Below, one piece after another: positions 1-8,071 of a stretch of DNA of 33,500 nucleotides. The notes beneath the pieces are model-generated. The model made no database searches and was not told where the DNA came from. It saw only the letters and a program-made list of their open reading frames with translations. Within the stretch, counting starts at the first letter, position 1. Each line of letters opens with the position of its first letter. A program made the position numbers and the translations under genes. The stretch is taken from positions 1 through 33,500 of the forward strand of contig NZ_NHSK01000081.1 of NCBI RefSeq assembly GCF_016653355.1, given 5' to 3'. Source of the stretch: Rhodoplanes elegans. Its GTDB lineage: Bacteria > Pseudomonadota > Alphaproteobacteria > Rhizobiales > Xanthobacteraceae.

Positions 1-169
1 GATCGGCCGGCGTCACGGCGAGCGGCGCCGGCTCGGTCGGCGGAACGGCGTCGAGCGCGGGTGCGGCCGGAGCGGCGGCCGGCGTGTCGGGTGCGGACTG
101 GGCGTTTGCGGTGCCGAGGGCGAGAACCAGCGCGAGGGCCGTTCCGGCGAGCAGACGATCGAAGCGCAT
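1..169 (-). CDS. Exported protein, N-terminal part (runs off the window)
   Basis: The reading frame starts at the ATG complementary to 167-169 and stays open to the window edge, so only about 56 residues are visible. They begin MRFDRLLAGTALALVLALG and continue TANAQSAP. This is a basic start, a hydrophobic core and an Ala-x-Ala type cleavage site, as in a Sec signal peptide. The visible mature part is rich in Ala and Pro (repeated PAAAP and PTEPAP types), typical of a flexible linker after export. A good ribosome binding site (GGGAGGA on the minus strand, complement of 178-184) supports the start. The function cannot be told, because any folded domain lies outside the window. Confidence 0.7.
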   Translation of the reverse strand, partial: MRFDRLLAGTALALVLALGTANAQSAPDTPAAAPAAPALDAVPPTEPAPLAVTPAD

Positions 170-387
170 AGGCGATGTCCTCCCAGGGGCAAACGTCAGC
201 ACCACATCGAGTCCGCCGCACGACGCCGACGGGTCCGGATCGGCGGCGCCGCCCCTCCGGAGACTCGAATTCCTCCACAGCCGCCGCGAAGCGACGCACG
301 GCCACGGCATCGGGACTTCAACTTAGCTCAGCCGGTTGCGGCCGAGCCCCAGTTTTCGCGCCCGATGGCGCGGTTTTCGCGGCGCTG

Positions 388-1944
388 TCACCGGGCGGAC
401 ACGTCGACGGTAACGCCGTCCTCCGACGGCGTCAGCCCGAGCCCTTCCAGCTTGCGATACAAGGTCGACCGGCCGATCCGCAATTTGCGTGCGACCTCAG
501 ACATTTGCCCATTGTAATGAGCGATCGCGAAGCGGATCGCGCAGGCCTCGATCTCGTCGAGCGGCCGCACCTCGCCGTCCGGCCCGAGAAGCGGCATCAG
601 GTCGGCCGCGGGCGGCATCGTGTCGGTGAGCGAGACGGCGACCGGCCCGGTCTGCGGCAAATTCGTGGCGACGCGCCCTGTCGCCGAGAGCGGGCCGGAC
701 GCCGGCACCGTCGCGGCCGGGACCAGCGAGGGCGGCAGCTCCGCGGTCGGCATCGGCACGGCCGGGGCGGTGACGATCTGCGGGAACTCGGCGGCGCCGA
801 TCTCGTCGCCCTCGGCCAGCACGACGGCGCGGAACACGGCGTTCTCGAGCTGGCGCACATTGCCGGGCCAGGCGTGGCCGGCGAGCAGCGCCAGCGCCTC
901 GGCCGAGACGCGGCGCACCCGCCGCCCCTCCTCGGCCGCGAACCGCACCAGGAAGTGGCGCACGAGCTCCGGGATGTCCTCGGGCCGCGCCCGCAGCGGC
1001 GGCAGCGTGATCGGGAAGACGTGCAGGCGGTAGAACAGGTCCTCGCGGAAGCGACCGGCGCCGACGTCGGCGATCAGGTCGCGGTTGGTCGCCGAGATCA
1101 GCCGCACGTCGACCTTCACGGGCCTCCGCCCGCCGACCGGTTCGACCTCGCCCTCCTGGATGGCGCGCAGGAGCTTCACCTGGGCGGCCGGCGGCAGCTC
1201 GCCCACCTCGTCGAGGAACAGGGTGCCGCCGGAGGCCTCGACGAACTTGCCGACATGCCTCTCCGAGGCGCCCGTGAAGGCGCCCTTCTCGTGGCCGAAC
1301 AGGATCGACTCGACGAGCGTGTCGGGCAGCGCACCGCAGTTGACGGCGACGAAGGGCTTCGCCCGGCGCTCGCCGGACCCGTGGATGGCGCGGGCGAGCA
1401 GCTCCTTGCCGACGCCCGATTCGCCGCCGATCAACACCGGGATCGTCGACGCCGCCGCCTTTTCGGCGGCGCGCAGCACGGCCCGCATCGCCGGACTGCG
1501 GGTGACGATGTCCTTGATCGTCAGGGTGCCGGCGCGGCTGCGCTTGAGACGCGACAGCTCGCCTTCGAGCGCGCGCGCCTGCAGGGCGTTGCGCAGCGAC
1601 ACCAGGAGCCGCTCCGGCCCGACCGGCTTGACCACGAAGTCGACGGCGCCGGCCCGCATCGCCGAGACGACGTTGTCGATGCCGCCATGGGCGGTCTGGA
1701 CGATCACCGGGATCGCGTGGCCGAGGTCGCGCAGGCGCGAGAGCACACCGAGCCCGTCGAGATCCGGCATCACGAGATCGAGCACCACGGCGTCGACGGC
1801 CGGCGTGTCCGGATCGGCGAGCAGCGCCACGGCGGCGTCGCCGCCCGGGGCCGACACCGCCTCGAAGCCGAACTTCTGGACGAGCCCCTCCAGCAGGCGC
1901 CGCTGCACCGGGTCGTCGTCCACGATGAGGATGCGCTCCGCCAT
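388..1944 (-). CDS. NtrC-family sigma-54-dependent response regulator
   Basis: A 518-residue activator with three parts. Residues 1-120 are a receiver with the acidic pair D10/D11, the phosphoacceptor D56 (VVLDLVMP) and K107. Residues 145-385 are an AAA+ sigma-54 interaction domain with Walker A GGESGVGK (173-180), the sigma-54 contact loop GAFTGA (221-226), Walker B TLFLDE (241-246) and the WPGNVRQLEN motif near 359. Residues 463-503 are a Fis-type helix-turn-helix (ARKLRIGRSTLYRKLEGLG). The linker between AAA+ and helix-turn-helix (about 392-455) is unusually long and rich in Pro, Ala, Val and Thr. No sensor kinase is adjacent. It lies downstream of pncB on the same strand with a 234-base gap holding a palindromic repeat, so it is probably transcribed separately. 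Its target genes are unknown; the sigma-54 promoter at 3845 is one candidate, but the PrpR-type activator at 13056-15164 is the better one. Confidence 0.93.
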   Translation of the reverse strand: MAERILIVDDDPVQRRLLEGLVQKFGFEAVSAPGGDAAVALLADPDTPAVDAVVLDLVMPDLDGLGVLSRLRDLGHAIPVIVQTAHGGIDNVVSAMRAGAVDFVVKPVGPERLLVSLRNALQARALEGELSRLKRSRAGTLTIKDIVTRSPAMRAVLRAAEKAAASTIPVLIGGESGVGKELLARAIHGSGERRAKPFVAVNCGALPDTLVESILFGHEKGAFTGASERHVGKFVEASGGTLFLDEVGELPPAAQVKLLRAIQEGEVEPVGGRRPVKVDVRLISATNRDLIADVGAGRFREDLFYRLHVFPITLPPLRARPEDIPELVRHFLVRFAAEEGRRVRRVSAEALALLAGHAWPGNVRQLENAVFRAVVLAEGDEIGAAEFPQIVTAPAVPMPTAELPPSLVPAATVPASGPLSATGRVATNLPQTGPVAVSLTDTMPPAADLMPLLGPDGEVRPLDEIEACAIRFAIAHYNGQMSEVARKLRIGRSTLYRKLEGLGLTPSEDGVTVDVSAR

Positions 1945-2038
1945 GGCGGCCCCGGTCCGGATCGGATGTCCCGAATTGGGGCATTAATCCAGATCAGGCT
2001 TAACGGGGGCTTACCGAGGCGGCGCCGGAGGCCGCGAC

Positions 2039-2170
2039 CTCGTGTCCCGGGCGCGGCGCGCAGCGCCGCGACCCAGGACCCAGGGCGACCGGGCGAACCG
2101 CTCGTCGAACCGCCCCTGGGCCCCGGCTTGCCGCACGGCGCGATGCGCCGCGCGGCGTCCGGGGCACGAG
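2039..2170. repeat. Composite palindromic intergenic repeat
   Basis: The outer arms 2039-2050 (CTCGTGTCCCGG) and 2159-2170 (CCGGGGCACGAG) pair over 12 positions with one G.U. Inside are two further hairpins. The first is CGCGGCGC/GCGCCGCG (2052-2059 with 2063-2070). The second is a long stem, 2120-2165, made of GCCCCGG/CCGGGGC and an inner 12-bp stem with one mismatch. The whole can fold as a multi-arm junction. It resembles the dispersed palindromic elements between genes of Rhizobiales; that likeness is from memory, while the pairing is seen directly. It sits just past the pncB stop and may also end or protect that transcript. Confidence 0.7.
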
Positions 2171-2178
2171 GCGGAATA

Positions 2179-3525
2179 TCACCCGTGCGCGGCGATGCGG
2201 CGGTCGACCGCCTCGGTGAGGTCGTGCAGGGCGGTGCCGATCTCGACCCGGTAGGGGCCGGGATGCAGCGGGTCGCGCAGCGCTTTCGGCAGCGCGGCGA
2301 GCTCGGCGGCGGCGCGCGCCCGGATCTCGGCGAGCGTCGGATCGCGACGCACCCGCTCGCCCGCCCGCATCACCGGCGCCAGCAGCGTCGCGCCCGGCAG
2401 CGTCTCGCCATCGAGCGAGATGACGTCGCCCGCGATCGTCCCGTCGGCGGCATGCGCTCGCCACACCTGCTTGCGGCCCGGAAACGTCTGCTTCGCGGCC
2501 GAGCGCTTGCGCCGCGCCACGCCCTCGTACTCCTGCAGCTTGTAGACGATGTCGAGCACCGGCTGGTCCTGCGAGGTGGTGAGCGCGGTGCCGACCCCGT
2601 AGCCGTCGATCGGCGCGCCCGACTCGACGATCGCGGCGATCTGCCCCTCCTCGAGGCCTCCCGAGACGAAGATCTTGATGTCCGGGCAGCCGCCGGCGTC
2701 GAGAATGGCGCGCACCCGCCGCGACAGGCCGACGAGGTCTCCACTGTCGATGCGCACCGAGCGGATCACGATGCCTTCACGCGCGAGCTTGGGCGCGAGG
2801 GCGACGACCTTCCGGGCCGCGGCCTCGGGATCGTAGGTGTCGATCAGCAGCGTGAGATTGTCCGGTCGCGCGCGGGCGAAGCTCTCGAAGGCGACGCTCT
2901 CGTCCTCGTGCGCCTGCACGTAGGAGTGCGCCATGGTGCCGTAGATCGGGATGCCCCACAGCATCTCGGCCAGCACGGTCGCGGTGCCGGCGAAGCCGGA
3001 GACGTAGGACGCGCGCGCCGCCATCAACCCGGCCTCGGCCCCGTGCGCCCGGCGGAAGCCGAAGTCGACCAGCACCTTGCCGGGCGCCGCCAGCATCACG
3101 CGCGCGGCCTTGGTGGCGACCAGGCTCTGCATCTGGATCAGGTTGATGAGCCGCGACTCCAGAAGCTGCGCCAGCGGCAGCGGCGCCGTGACGCGCAGAA
3201 TCGGCTCGTGCGGGAAGAACACGGTGCCCTCCGGCATGGCGTCGATGTCGCCTTCGAACCGCAGCCCGGCCAGGTAATCGAGCATCCCGGCGTCGAACCG
3301 GCCGCTCTTTTCCAGATAGGCGAGTTCGTCGGGCGAGAAGTGAAACCCGGCGAGCCAGTCGACCGCCTGCTCGAGCCCGGCGGTCATCAGGAAGGACCGC
3401 CCCGGCGGCAGCCGCCGCACGAACAGCTCGAACGACGCCGTCCCGGTCATCCCGTTGGCGAGATAGGCCTGCATCATGTTGAGCTGGTAGAGGTCCGTCA
3501 GCAGCGGACTGTCACCGATGTTCAT
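2179..3525 (-). CDS. pncB: Nicotinate phosphoribosyltransferase
   Basis: A 448-residue cytoplasmic enzyme of NAD salvage that joins nicotinate and PRPP to give nicotinate mononucleotide, coupled to ATP hydrolysis. The family N-terminus is clear (SPLLTDLYQLNMMQAYL), followed by FELFVRRLPPGRSFLMTAGL, the core strand FPHEPILRVTAPLP and the phosphate-binding region VRIDSGDL...KIFVSGGLEEG. I start it at the ATG complementary to 3523-3525, because the family alignment begins there; the upstream open frame (to 3840) encodes Arg-rich low-complexity residues typical of GC-rich non-coding DNA. It is divergent from the SLC13 transporter across a 457-base regulatory region. Nothing ties it functionally to the catabolic cluster beyond position. 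Confidence 0.92.
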   Translation of the reverse strand: MNIGDSPLLTDLYQLNMMQAYLANGMTGTASFELFVRRLPPGRSFLMTAGLEQAVDWLAGFHFSPDELAYLEKSGRFDAGMLDYLAGLRFEGDIDAMPEGTVFFPHEPILRVTAPLPLAQLLESRLINLIQMQSLVATKAARVMLAAPGKVLVDFGFRRAHGAEAGLMAARASYVSGFAGTATVLAEMLWGIPIYGTMAHSYVQAHEDESVAFESFARARPDNLTLLIDTYDPEAAARKVVALAPKLAREGIVIRSVRIDSGDLVGLSRRVRAILDAGGCPDIKIFVSGGLEEGQIAAIVESGAPIDGYGVGTALTTSQDQPVLDIVYKLQEYEGVARRKRSAAKQTFPGRKQVWRAHAADGTIAGDVISLDGETLPGATLLAPVMRAGERVRRDPTLAEIRARAAAELAALPKALRDPLHPGPYRVEIGTALHDLTEAVDRRIAAHG

Positions 3526-3630
3526 GTTTTGGGTCCGTGGATTTTTCCCGGGCCGGCCCCTGGCCAGCACACCCTCGCGGGCGGTGTAGCACGGCGGCGC
3601 GGGACGGGGGAGCCCGTGCCGCCGAGGGGC

Positions 3631-3678
3631 GAACGGCGGGGCGTTCATTTTTTTGACGGCGTTGAAAGTTTGAACGCC
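3631..3678. promoter_or_regulatory. Candidate enhancer (UAS): two inverted repeats of GAACG/GCGTT half-sites
   Basis: Two nearby inverted repeats share the same half-site. They are GAACG-N6-CGTTC (3631-3646) and GGCGTT-N9-AACGCC (3658-3678). Their centres are about 30 bases apart, close to three helical turns, and lie roughly 200-230 bases upstream of the predicted sigma-54 start. That is the usual place for paired dimer sites of a sigma-54 activator. The linked PrpR-type protein (13056-15164) is the obvious candidate to bind here. The different spacers (6 and 9) are a weakness, and a role at pncB is possible. Confidence 0.45.
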
Positions 3679-3844
3679 GAGCGACGTCGACGACCGCCCT
3701 GGCCGTGCGCCCGGCGCGTCGCTCGCGACTCCGCAGATCACCTTACGGGTTGTCCGCAGGCGGACCGCAATTCTCTGATTCGACAAATTAAAGAGTAGCC
3801 GCCCCGCACCCCGGGTCGGCCGTCCTCGCCCCCGCCGCACCCAC

Positions 3845-3860
3845 TGGCACCTCGGTTGCT
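3845..3860 (+). promoter_or_regulatory. Sigma-54 (-24/-12) promoter
   Basis: TGGCAC-CTCGG-TTGCT matches the RpoN consensus (TGGCAC, five bases, TTGC) at every conserved base, with the required GG (3846-3847) to GC (3858-3859) spacing. The predicted start is near 3871, giving a leader of about 110 bases before the transporter ATG at 3983. Its downstream cluster ends next to a convergent sigma-54 activator gene, which supports a real function. Confidence 0.85.
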
Positions 3861-3952
3861 AACTCGCTCGGGAGCGCCTCCCCCCGTGGGCGTCCGCAGA
3901 GGCTTTTCGCCTCTTCTGCCGGTTCTTCCGCAGCCGCGGTCGAACCTCTCCA

Positions 3953-3962
3953 GAACATGTTC
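3953..3962. promoter_or_regulatory. Perfect palindrome GAACATGTTC in the operon leader
   Basis: This 10-base perfect palindrome lies 20 bases before the transporter start, inside the predicted 5' leader. The same 10-mer recurs at 8078-8087, over the start of the GltD-like gene of the same cluster (there extended to CGAACATGTTCG). It could be an operator or a chance repeat. Confidence 0.25.
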
Positions 3963-3982
3963 ATAAGTTTCAGGAGCGGACG

Positions 3983-5404
3983 ATGGGAGCTGACAAAGAA
4001 AAGCTCGACGTCATCAAGATCATCAGGATCGTCGGATCGCTGGCGGCGATCGCGATCGGCGTCTATGTCGGGACCCTGCCACCGCCCGACGGCCTGACCA
4101 CACAGGCCATGTACGCGCTCGGCATCACGATCTGCGCGGTCGGCTGGTGGATGACCCAGCTCGTGCCGGAATACGTCACCGGCCTGATGATGTGCACGCT
4201 GTGGGTGGCGTTCGGCGCCGTGCCGTTCCCGCGCGCCTTCTACAACTTCTCGACGCCCGGCTGGTGGATCATGGTCGGCGCGTTCGGTCTCGGCGCCGTC
4301 GCCGGCCGGGTCGGACTCCTCAAGCGGATCTCGCTGTGGGTGCTGTCGCTGGTGCCGCCGACCTTCAAGGGCCAGGTGCTGGGCCTCGTCGGCTCGGGCA
4401 TCATCATCAGCCCGCTAGTGCCCTCGATGAACGCCAAGGCGGCGCTCTCCTCGCCGATGGCGCTGGCGATCTCCGACTCGCTCGGCCTGCCGCGCAAGAG
4501 CGCCGCGGCCGCCGGCATGCTCGGCGCCTGCTATCTCGGCTACGTGATCATGGGCCACATCTTCCTCTCCGGCTCGTTCTCGCACTACGCCCTGATCGCC
4601 GCCCTGCCGAAGGAGTTCCAGAACGTCTCCTGGATGGACTGGCTCTTGTGGTCGCTGCCCTGGGGCCTGGTGGTCGGCGTCGGCATGACGGTCGCGATCC
4701 TGATCCTCTACGCGCCGAAGGAGAAGGTCGCGCTGCCGGCCAACTACGGCAAGGAGGCGCTCGCCAAGATCGGCCCGATGACCAAGGACGAGAAGATCGT
4801 CCTCGCCGTCCTGATCTGCGCGCTCCTGATGTGGATGACCGAGGGCTACCACAAGATCAACTCGGGCGTCGTCGCCGTCACGGCCATGTGCACGCTGCTC
4901 GGCGTCCGCACGATGACGGCCAACGACTTCAAGAACGGCATCGAGTGGCCGGCCGTGATGCTGATCGGCAGTGTCTTCAATATGGCCTCTGTGATCGGCT
5001 TCCTGAAGATCGACAAGTATCTCGGCTCGCTGCTCGGCCCGTTCCTCGACTCCGTGATCCGCCAGCCGGTGCTGTTCGTCGCCTTCATGGCCATCTCGGT
5101 CTACGGGCTGAAGTTCCTGCTCACCAACATGACGTCGATGTCAGTGATGTTCGCCATGATCCTCTCGCCGCTGCTGGTTCCGCTCGGCGTCAATCCGTGG
5201 ATCGTGATCTTCGTGACGTTCTGCGCCGGCGGCATCTGGGTCCTGCGCTACACCAACACGATCTACATGTGCGCCCAGTTCGGCACCAAGGACGAGATGG
5301 CGACCGACGGGCAGATGGTGAAGCTCACCTTCGTCTACATGGTCCTGATCGTGCTCGGCGCCGTCGTCAGCATTCCCTGGTGGAAGATGCTCGGCCTGAT
5401 GTGA
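3983..5404 (+). CDS. SLC13/DASS-family anion symporter
   Basis: A 473-residue inner-membrane protein with about 12 hydrophobic segments, typical in length for the divalent anion:sodium symporter family (CitT/SdcS-like). Family marks include the first hairpin-entry region SPLVPSMNAKAALSSPMALA (about 139-158), with an N-rich helical turn, and the symmetrical second-half region FLLTNMTSMSVMFAMILSPL near 375-395. These SNT/TNMT-like elements bind carboxylate and sodium in the family. It is first behind the sigma-54 promoter and has a ribosome binding site AGGAG seven bases from the ATG. The likely substrate is a di- or hydroxycarboxylate feeding the oxidoreductase genes downstream; the exact substrate cannot be read from sequence. 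A GC-rich hairpin follows the stop codon. Confidence 0.88.
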   Translation: MGADKEKLDVIKIIRIVGSLAAIAIGVYVGTLPPPDGLTTQAMYALGITICAVGWWMTQLVPEYVTGLMMCTLWVAFGAVPFPRAFYNFSTPGWWIMVGAFGLGAVAGRVGLLKRISLWVLSLVPPTFKGQVLGLVGSGIIISPLVPSMNAKAALSSPMALAISDSLGLPRKSAAAAGMLGACYLGYVIMGHIFLSGSFSHYALIAALPKEFQNVSWMDWLLWSLPWGLVVGVGMTVAILILYAPKEKVALPANYGKEALAKIGPMTKDEKIVLAVLICALLMWMTEGYHKINSGVVAVTAMCTLLGVRTMTANDFKNGIEWPAVMLIGSVFNMASVIGFLKIDKYLGSLLGPFLDSVIRQPVLFVAFMAISVYGLKFLLTNMTSMSVMFAMILSPLLVPLGVNPWIVIFVTFCAGGIWVLRYTNTIYMCAQFGTKDEMATDGQMVKLTFVYMVLIVLGAVVSIPWWKMLGLM

Positions 5405-5407
5405 CGC

Positions 5408-5426
5408 CCGGCGCGACGCGCGCCGG
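5408..5426 (+). other. GC-rich hairpin between transporter and OFOR genes
   Basis: CCGGCGCG-acg-CGCGCCGG is a perfect 8-bp stem with a 3-base loop, starting four bases after the transporter stop. It has no T run, so it is more likely an mRNA-stability or partial attenuation element than a full terminator. Confidence 0.5.
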
Positions 5427-5465
5427 CACTGGATGAACTCTGCCCGACACCATCGGGAGGAACTG

Positions 5466-6590
5466 ATGAAGAATCACGGACGATTGTTGCAGGGCAACGA
5501 AGCCATGGCACAGGGCGCGATCTACGCCGGTGCACGCTTCTATGCCGGATATCCGATCACGCCGTCGTCGGAGATCGCCCAGGAATGCTCCCGGGTGATG
5601 CCCAAGCTGGGCGGCGTCTACATGCAGATGGAGGACGAGATCGCCTCGATGGCGGCGATCATCGGGGCGTCGCTCACCGGCGCCAAGTCGTTCACGGCGA
5701 CGTCCGGACCCGGCTTCTCGCTGATGCAGGAGAATCTGGGTCTGGCGATCATGGGCGAGGTGCCCTGCGTCGTGATGAACGTGCAACGCTCCGGTCCGTC
5801 GACCGGACTCGCCACCAAGCCGGCCCAGTCCGACATCATGCAGATCCGCTGGGGCCGCCACGGCGACCAGGAGCTGATCGCGCTGTCACCGTCCTCGGTC
5901 GCCGAGTGCTTCAGCCTGACCGTCGAGGCCTTCAACCTCGCCGAGAAGCTGCGCACCCCGGTGATCCTCGCGGCCGACGAGATCGTCGCCCACATGCGCG
6001 AGAACATCGTGATCCCGGACGAGGGCGAGATCGAGGTGATCGATCGCGCCAAGCCGACCGGCGATCCGGCGGCCTATCGGCCGTTCGCGCCGGCACCGGA
6101 CGGCGTGCCGCCGATGTCCGCCTACGGCAGCGAGTACATCATGCACGTGTCGAGCTCGATGCACGGGCCCGACGGCTACTCCAACAACTCGCCGGACAAC
6201 GCCGCCCGGCAGATCGCTCGCAAGAACGCGAAGTTCGAGCATCACCGCGCCGAGATCGTGAAGACCAAGGCGTTCGAGGTCGACGACGCCGACATTCTGC
6301 TCGTCGCCTTCGGCACCGTGACGCGGGCGGCGCGCGCCGCCGCCGCGAAGCTGCGGGCCGAGGGCGTCAAGGCCGGCGTGCTGCAGCTCGTCACGGTGTG
6401 GCCGTTCCCGAGCGAGGCGGTCGCCGAGCTCGGCGGCCGCGCCCGCACCGTCGTCGTGCCGGAGATGAACTACCACGGCCAGATCGCCGGCGAGGTGAAG
6501 AAGGTGCTCGGCGCCGACAAGGACGTCCGGCGGGTGAACGGCTGGAACGGCCAGATCATCACGCCGCGCGACATCCTGAAGGCGATCTGA
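5466..6590 (+). CDS. 2-oxoacid:ferredoxin oxidoreductase, alpha subunit (KorA type)
   Basis: A 374-residue subunit of a thiamine-diphosphate enzyme that oxidatively decarboxylates a 2-oxoacid to acyl-CoA and reduces ferredoxin. It shows the N-terminal signature GNEAMAQGAIYAGARFYAGY with PITPSSEI (about 10-36), the conserved TATSGPGFSLMQENLGLA region (about 76-93), RSGPSTGLATKPAQSD (about 110-125), and the C-terminal transketolase-like domain VVPEMNYHGQIAGEVKKVLG. The length is that of an alpha chain without fused gamma domain, which agrees with a separate gamma gene downstream. I start at 5466, where GGGAGG (5455-5460) is well spaced; an in-frame ATG at 5433 lacks this support. The 2-oxoacid specificity cannot be read; the neighbouring acyl kinase genes suggest a short-chain product. 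Confidence 0.93.
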   Translation: MKNHGRLLQGNEAMAQGAIYAGARFYAGYPITPSSEIAQECSRVMPKLGGVYMQMEDEIASMAAIIGASLTGAKSFTATSGPGFSLMQENLGLAIMGEVPCVVMNVQRSGPSTGLATKPAQSDIMQIRWGRHGDQELIALSPSSVAECFSLTVEAFNLAEKLRTPVILAADEIVAHMRENIVIPDEGEIEVIDRAKPTGDPAAYRPFAPAPDGVPPMSAYGSEYIMHVSSSMHGPDGYSNNSPDNAARQIARKNAKFEHHRAEIVKTKAFEVDDADILLVAFGTVTRAARAAAAKLRAEGVKAGVLQLVTVWPFPSEAVAELGGRARTVVVPEMNYHGQIAGEVKKVLGADKDVRRVNGWNGQIITPRDILKAI

Positions 6591-6612
6591 GCGAGCGGCG
6601 AGGAGGTTTCTC

Positions 6613-7476
6613 ATGACTTGCGCCACCAAGAGCTGCGCTCCGCAGGCCGGCGCCGCCGCGCCCTACGCGACGGGCCAGCAGTATCTCAAGGACGGGGTGA
6701 TGCCGCACATGTGGTGCCCCGGATGCGGCATCGGCGTGATGCTGCGCGCCTGCCTGCGCTCCTTCGAGGAGCTCGGCTACGGCAACCAGGATACCGTCGT
6801 CGTCACCGGCATCGGCTGCACGGGCAAGCTCGACGACTATCTCGTCACCCACGCCCTGCACACCACACACGGCCGCGCACTCGCTTGCGCGACCGGCATC
6901 AAGGCGGCGAAGGACGATCTCCACGTCGTCGTCTTCATGGGCGACGGCGACAGCGTCACGATCGGCGGCAACCACTTCCTGCACGCCGCGCGGCGGAACA
7001 TGGATCTGACCGCCATCATCATCAACAACTTCAACTTCGGCATGACCGGCGGCCAGTTCTCGGGGACGACCTTCAGCGGGGCGATCACCCAGACCAGCGC
7101 CTACGGCAATCCCGAGCGGCAGGTCGACATCTGCGCGCTCGCCGAGGTGGCGGGCGCCAACTACGTGGCCCGCTCGACGCCCTGGCACGTCGACGACCTC
7201 AAGACACTGATCGGCGAGGCGCTCGGCCGCAAGGGCTTCTCGGTGGTCGAGGTGCTGAGCCCCTGCCCCACGCATTTCGGCTCCAACAACAAGATGAAGA
7301 AGGGCACCGAGATGCTCGCCTGGCTGCAGGAGAAGACCGTGCCGGTCGAGGCCTGGCGGACCATGACGCCGGAGGCCCGCGCCGGGCTGTTCCCGATCGG
7401 CCGTCTGGTCGACCGCAACGAGCCCGACTTCAACGCGCGCTACGCCGAGGTCGGCGCCCGGGCGACCGGCAACTGA
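6613..7476 (+). CDS. 2-oxoacid:ferredoxin oxidoreductase, beta subunit (KorB type)
   Basis: A 287-residue catalytic subunit that binds thiamine diphosphate and a [4Fe-4S] cluster. The cluster ligands expected for KorB are all present: C35 and C38 (WCPGCG), C69 (GIGCTGK) and C218 (SPCPTHFG). The thiamine-diphosphate/Mg motif is VVFMGDGDSVTIGGNHFLHA followed by INNFNFGMTGGQ. The start at 6613 has a strong ribosome binding site GAGGAGG (6599-6605). The gene follows the alpha subunit by 22 bases. The N-terminal 20 residues carry two additional cysteines (C3, C8) that I do not know as conserved in the family. Confidence 0.94.
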   Translation: MTCATKSCAPQAGAAAPYATGQQYLKDGVMPHMWCPGCGIGVMLRACLRSFEELGYGNQDTVVVTGIGCTGKLDDYLVTHALHTTHGRALACATGIKAAKDDLHVVVFMGDGDSVTIGGNHFLHAARRNMDLTAIIINNFNFGMTGGQFSGTTFSGAITQTSAYGNPERQVDICALAEVAGANYVARSTPWHVDDLKTLIGEALGRKGFSVVEVLSPCPTHFGSNNKMKKGTEMLAWLQEKTVPVEAWRTMTPEARAGLFPIGRLVDRNEPDFNARYAEVGARATGN

Positions 7477-7517
7477 AGGCGCGACACCATGTTCAAGCGA
7501 TTCACGAGGTGACCGAG

Positions 7518-8060
7518 ATGTCCAGGAGATCCGAGATCGTTCTCGCCGGATCCGGCGGGCAGGGCGTCCTTTTGGCCGGTACGCTGCTGGGCGAGGCCGC
7601 GATCCTGGAGGGCGCCAACGTCGTCCAGACCGTGTCCTACGGCATCGCCACCCGCGGCGGCACGTCGATGACCGAAGTGATCATCGACGACGCGGAGATC
7701 GTCTACCAGCAGGTGGAGACGCCGAACGTCGTCCTGGCGATGTCGCCGGAAGCGATGAAGAAATACGAGGGGAGCGCCGCCGAAGGCGCACTGGTGATCT
7801 ACGACACCACCTTCGTGCCGGAGCGCGAGGGCCGGAATCTCGCCGGCTTCCCGTTCACCGACACGGCGGCCAAGATGGGCAATCCCGGCCTCGCCAATCT
7901 CATCGCGCTCGGCTTCCTCTGCACGGCCGGCGGCATCCTGACCAAGGACGCGCTCGAGATGGCGATCTCCGAGCGCTTCTCCGACAAGAAGCGAGACGCC
8001 AACCTCGCAGCGCTGCGCGCCGGCGCGGCTGCGGCGGCGAACGTCCTCGCGGCAGCCTGA
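7518..8060 (+). CDS. 2-oxoacid:acceptor oxidoreductase, gamma subunit
   Basis: A 180-residue protein of the POR gamma family. It opens with EIVLAGSGGQGVLLAGTLLG (residues 6-25), the CoA/nucleotide-binding glycine-rich start of the family, and has the conserved VQTVSYGIATRGGTS segment (about 38-52). The ATG at 7518 is preceded by GAGGTGA (7506-7512). It completes an alpha-beta-gamma OFOR whose beta subunit carries the internal cluster. The delta-type ferredoxin subunit found in some OFORs is missing; the ferredoxin domain of the next gene may replace it. The same open frame continues upstream through korB as a non-coding shadow. Confidence 0.92.
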   Translation: MSRRSEIVLAGSGGQGVLLAGTLLGEAAILEGANVVQTVSYGIATRGGTSMTEVIIDDAEIVYQQVETPNVVLAMSPEAMKKYEGSAAEGALVIYDTTFVPEREGRNLAGFPFTDTAAKMGNPGLANLIALGFLCTAGGILTKDALEMAISERFSDKKRDANLAALRAGAAAAANVLAAA

Positions 8061-8071
8061 AAGAGCCAGCC

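Larger units (their letters stand above)
3526..3982. other. Divergent intergenic region between pncB and the SLC13 operon
   Basis: This 457-base stretch contains no convincing gene. It holds four GAACG/CGTTC-type half-sites (3631-3678), a sigma-54 promoter (3845-3860), a small hairpin in the predicted leader (AGAGGC/GCCTCT, 3898-3903 with 3909-3914), the perfect palindrome GAACATGTTC (3953-3962) and a ribosome binding site AGGAG (3972-3976) for the transporter. I see no strong sigma-70 promoter for pncB. Confidence 0.7.

Noticed and set aside
357-372. CGCGCC-cgat-GGCGCG hairpin after the NtrC-type gene as terminator
   Set aside because: On the minus strand it is followed by A residues rather than T, so it does not fit a terminator for that gene.
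175-3798. A 1207-codon open frame on the plus strand, opposite the NtrC-type and pncB genes
   Set aside because: It is Arg/His/Asp/Gly-rich low-complexity sequence antisense to two clear family genes, as GC-rich codon bias produces. It has no recognisable domain.
7489-7512. Seven-codon ORF (MFKRFTR) before the OFOR gamma gene
   Set aside because: It is out of frame with the gene, has no clear ribosome site and shows no attenuator-type codon run.
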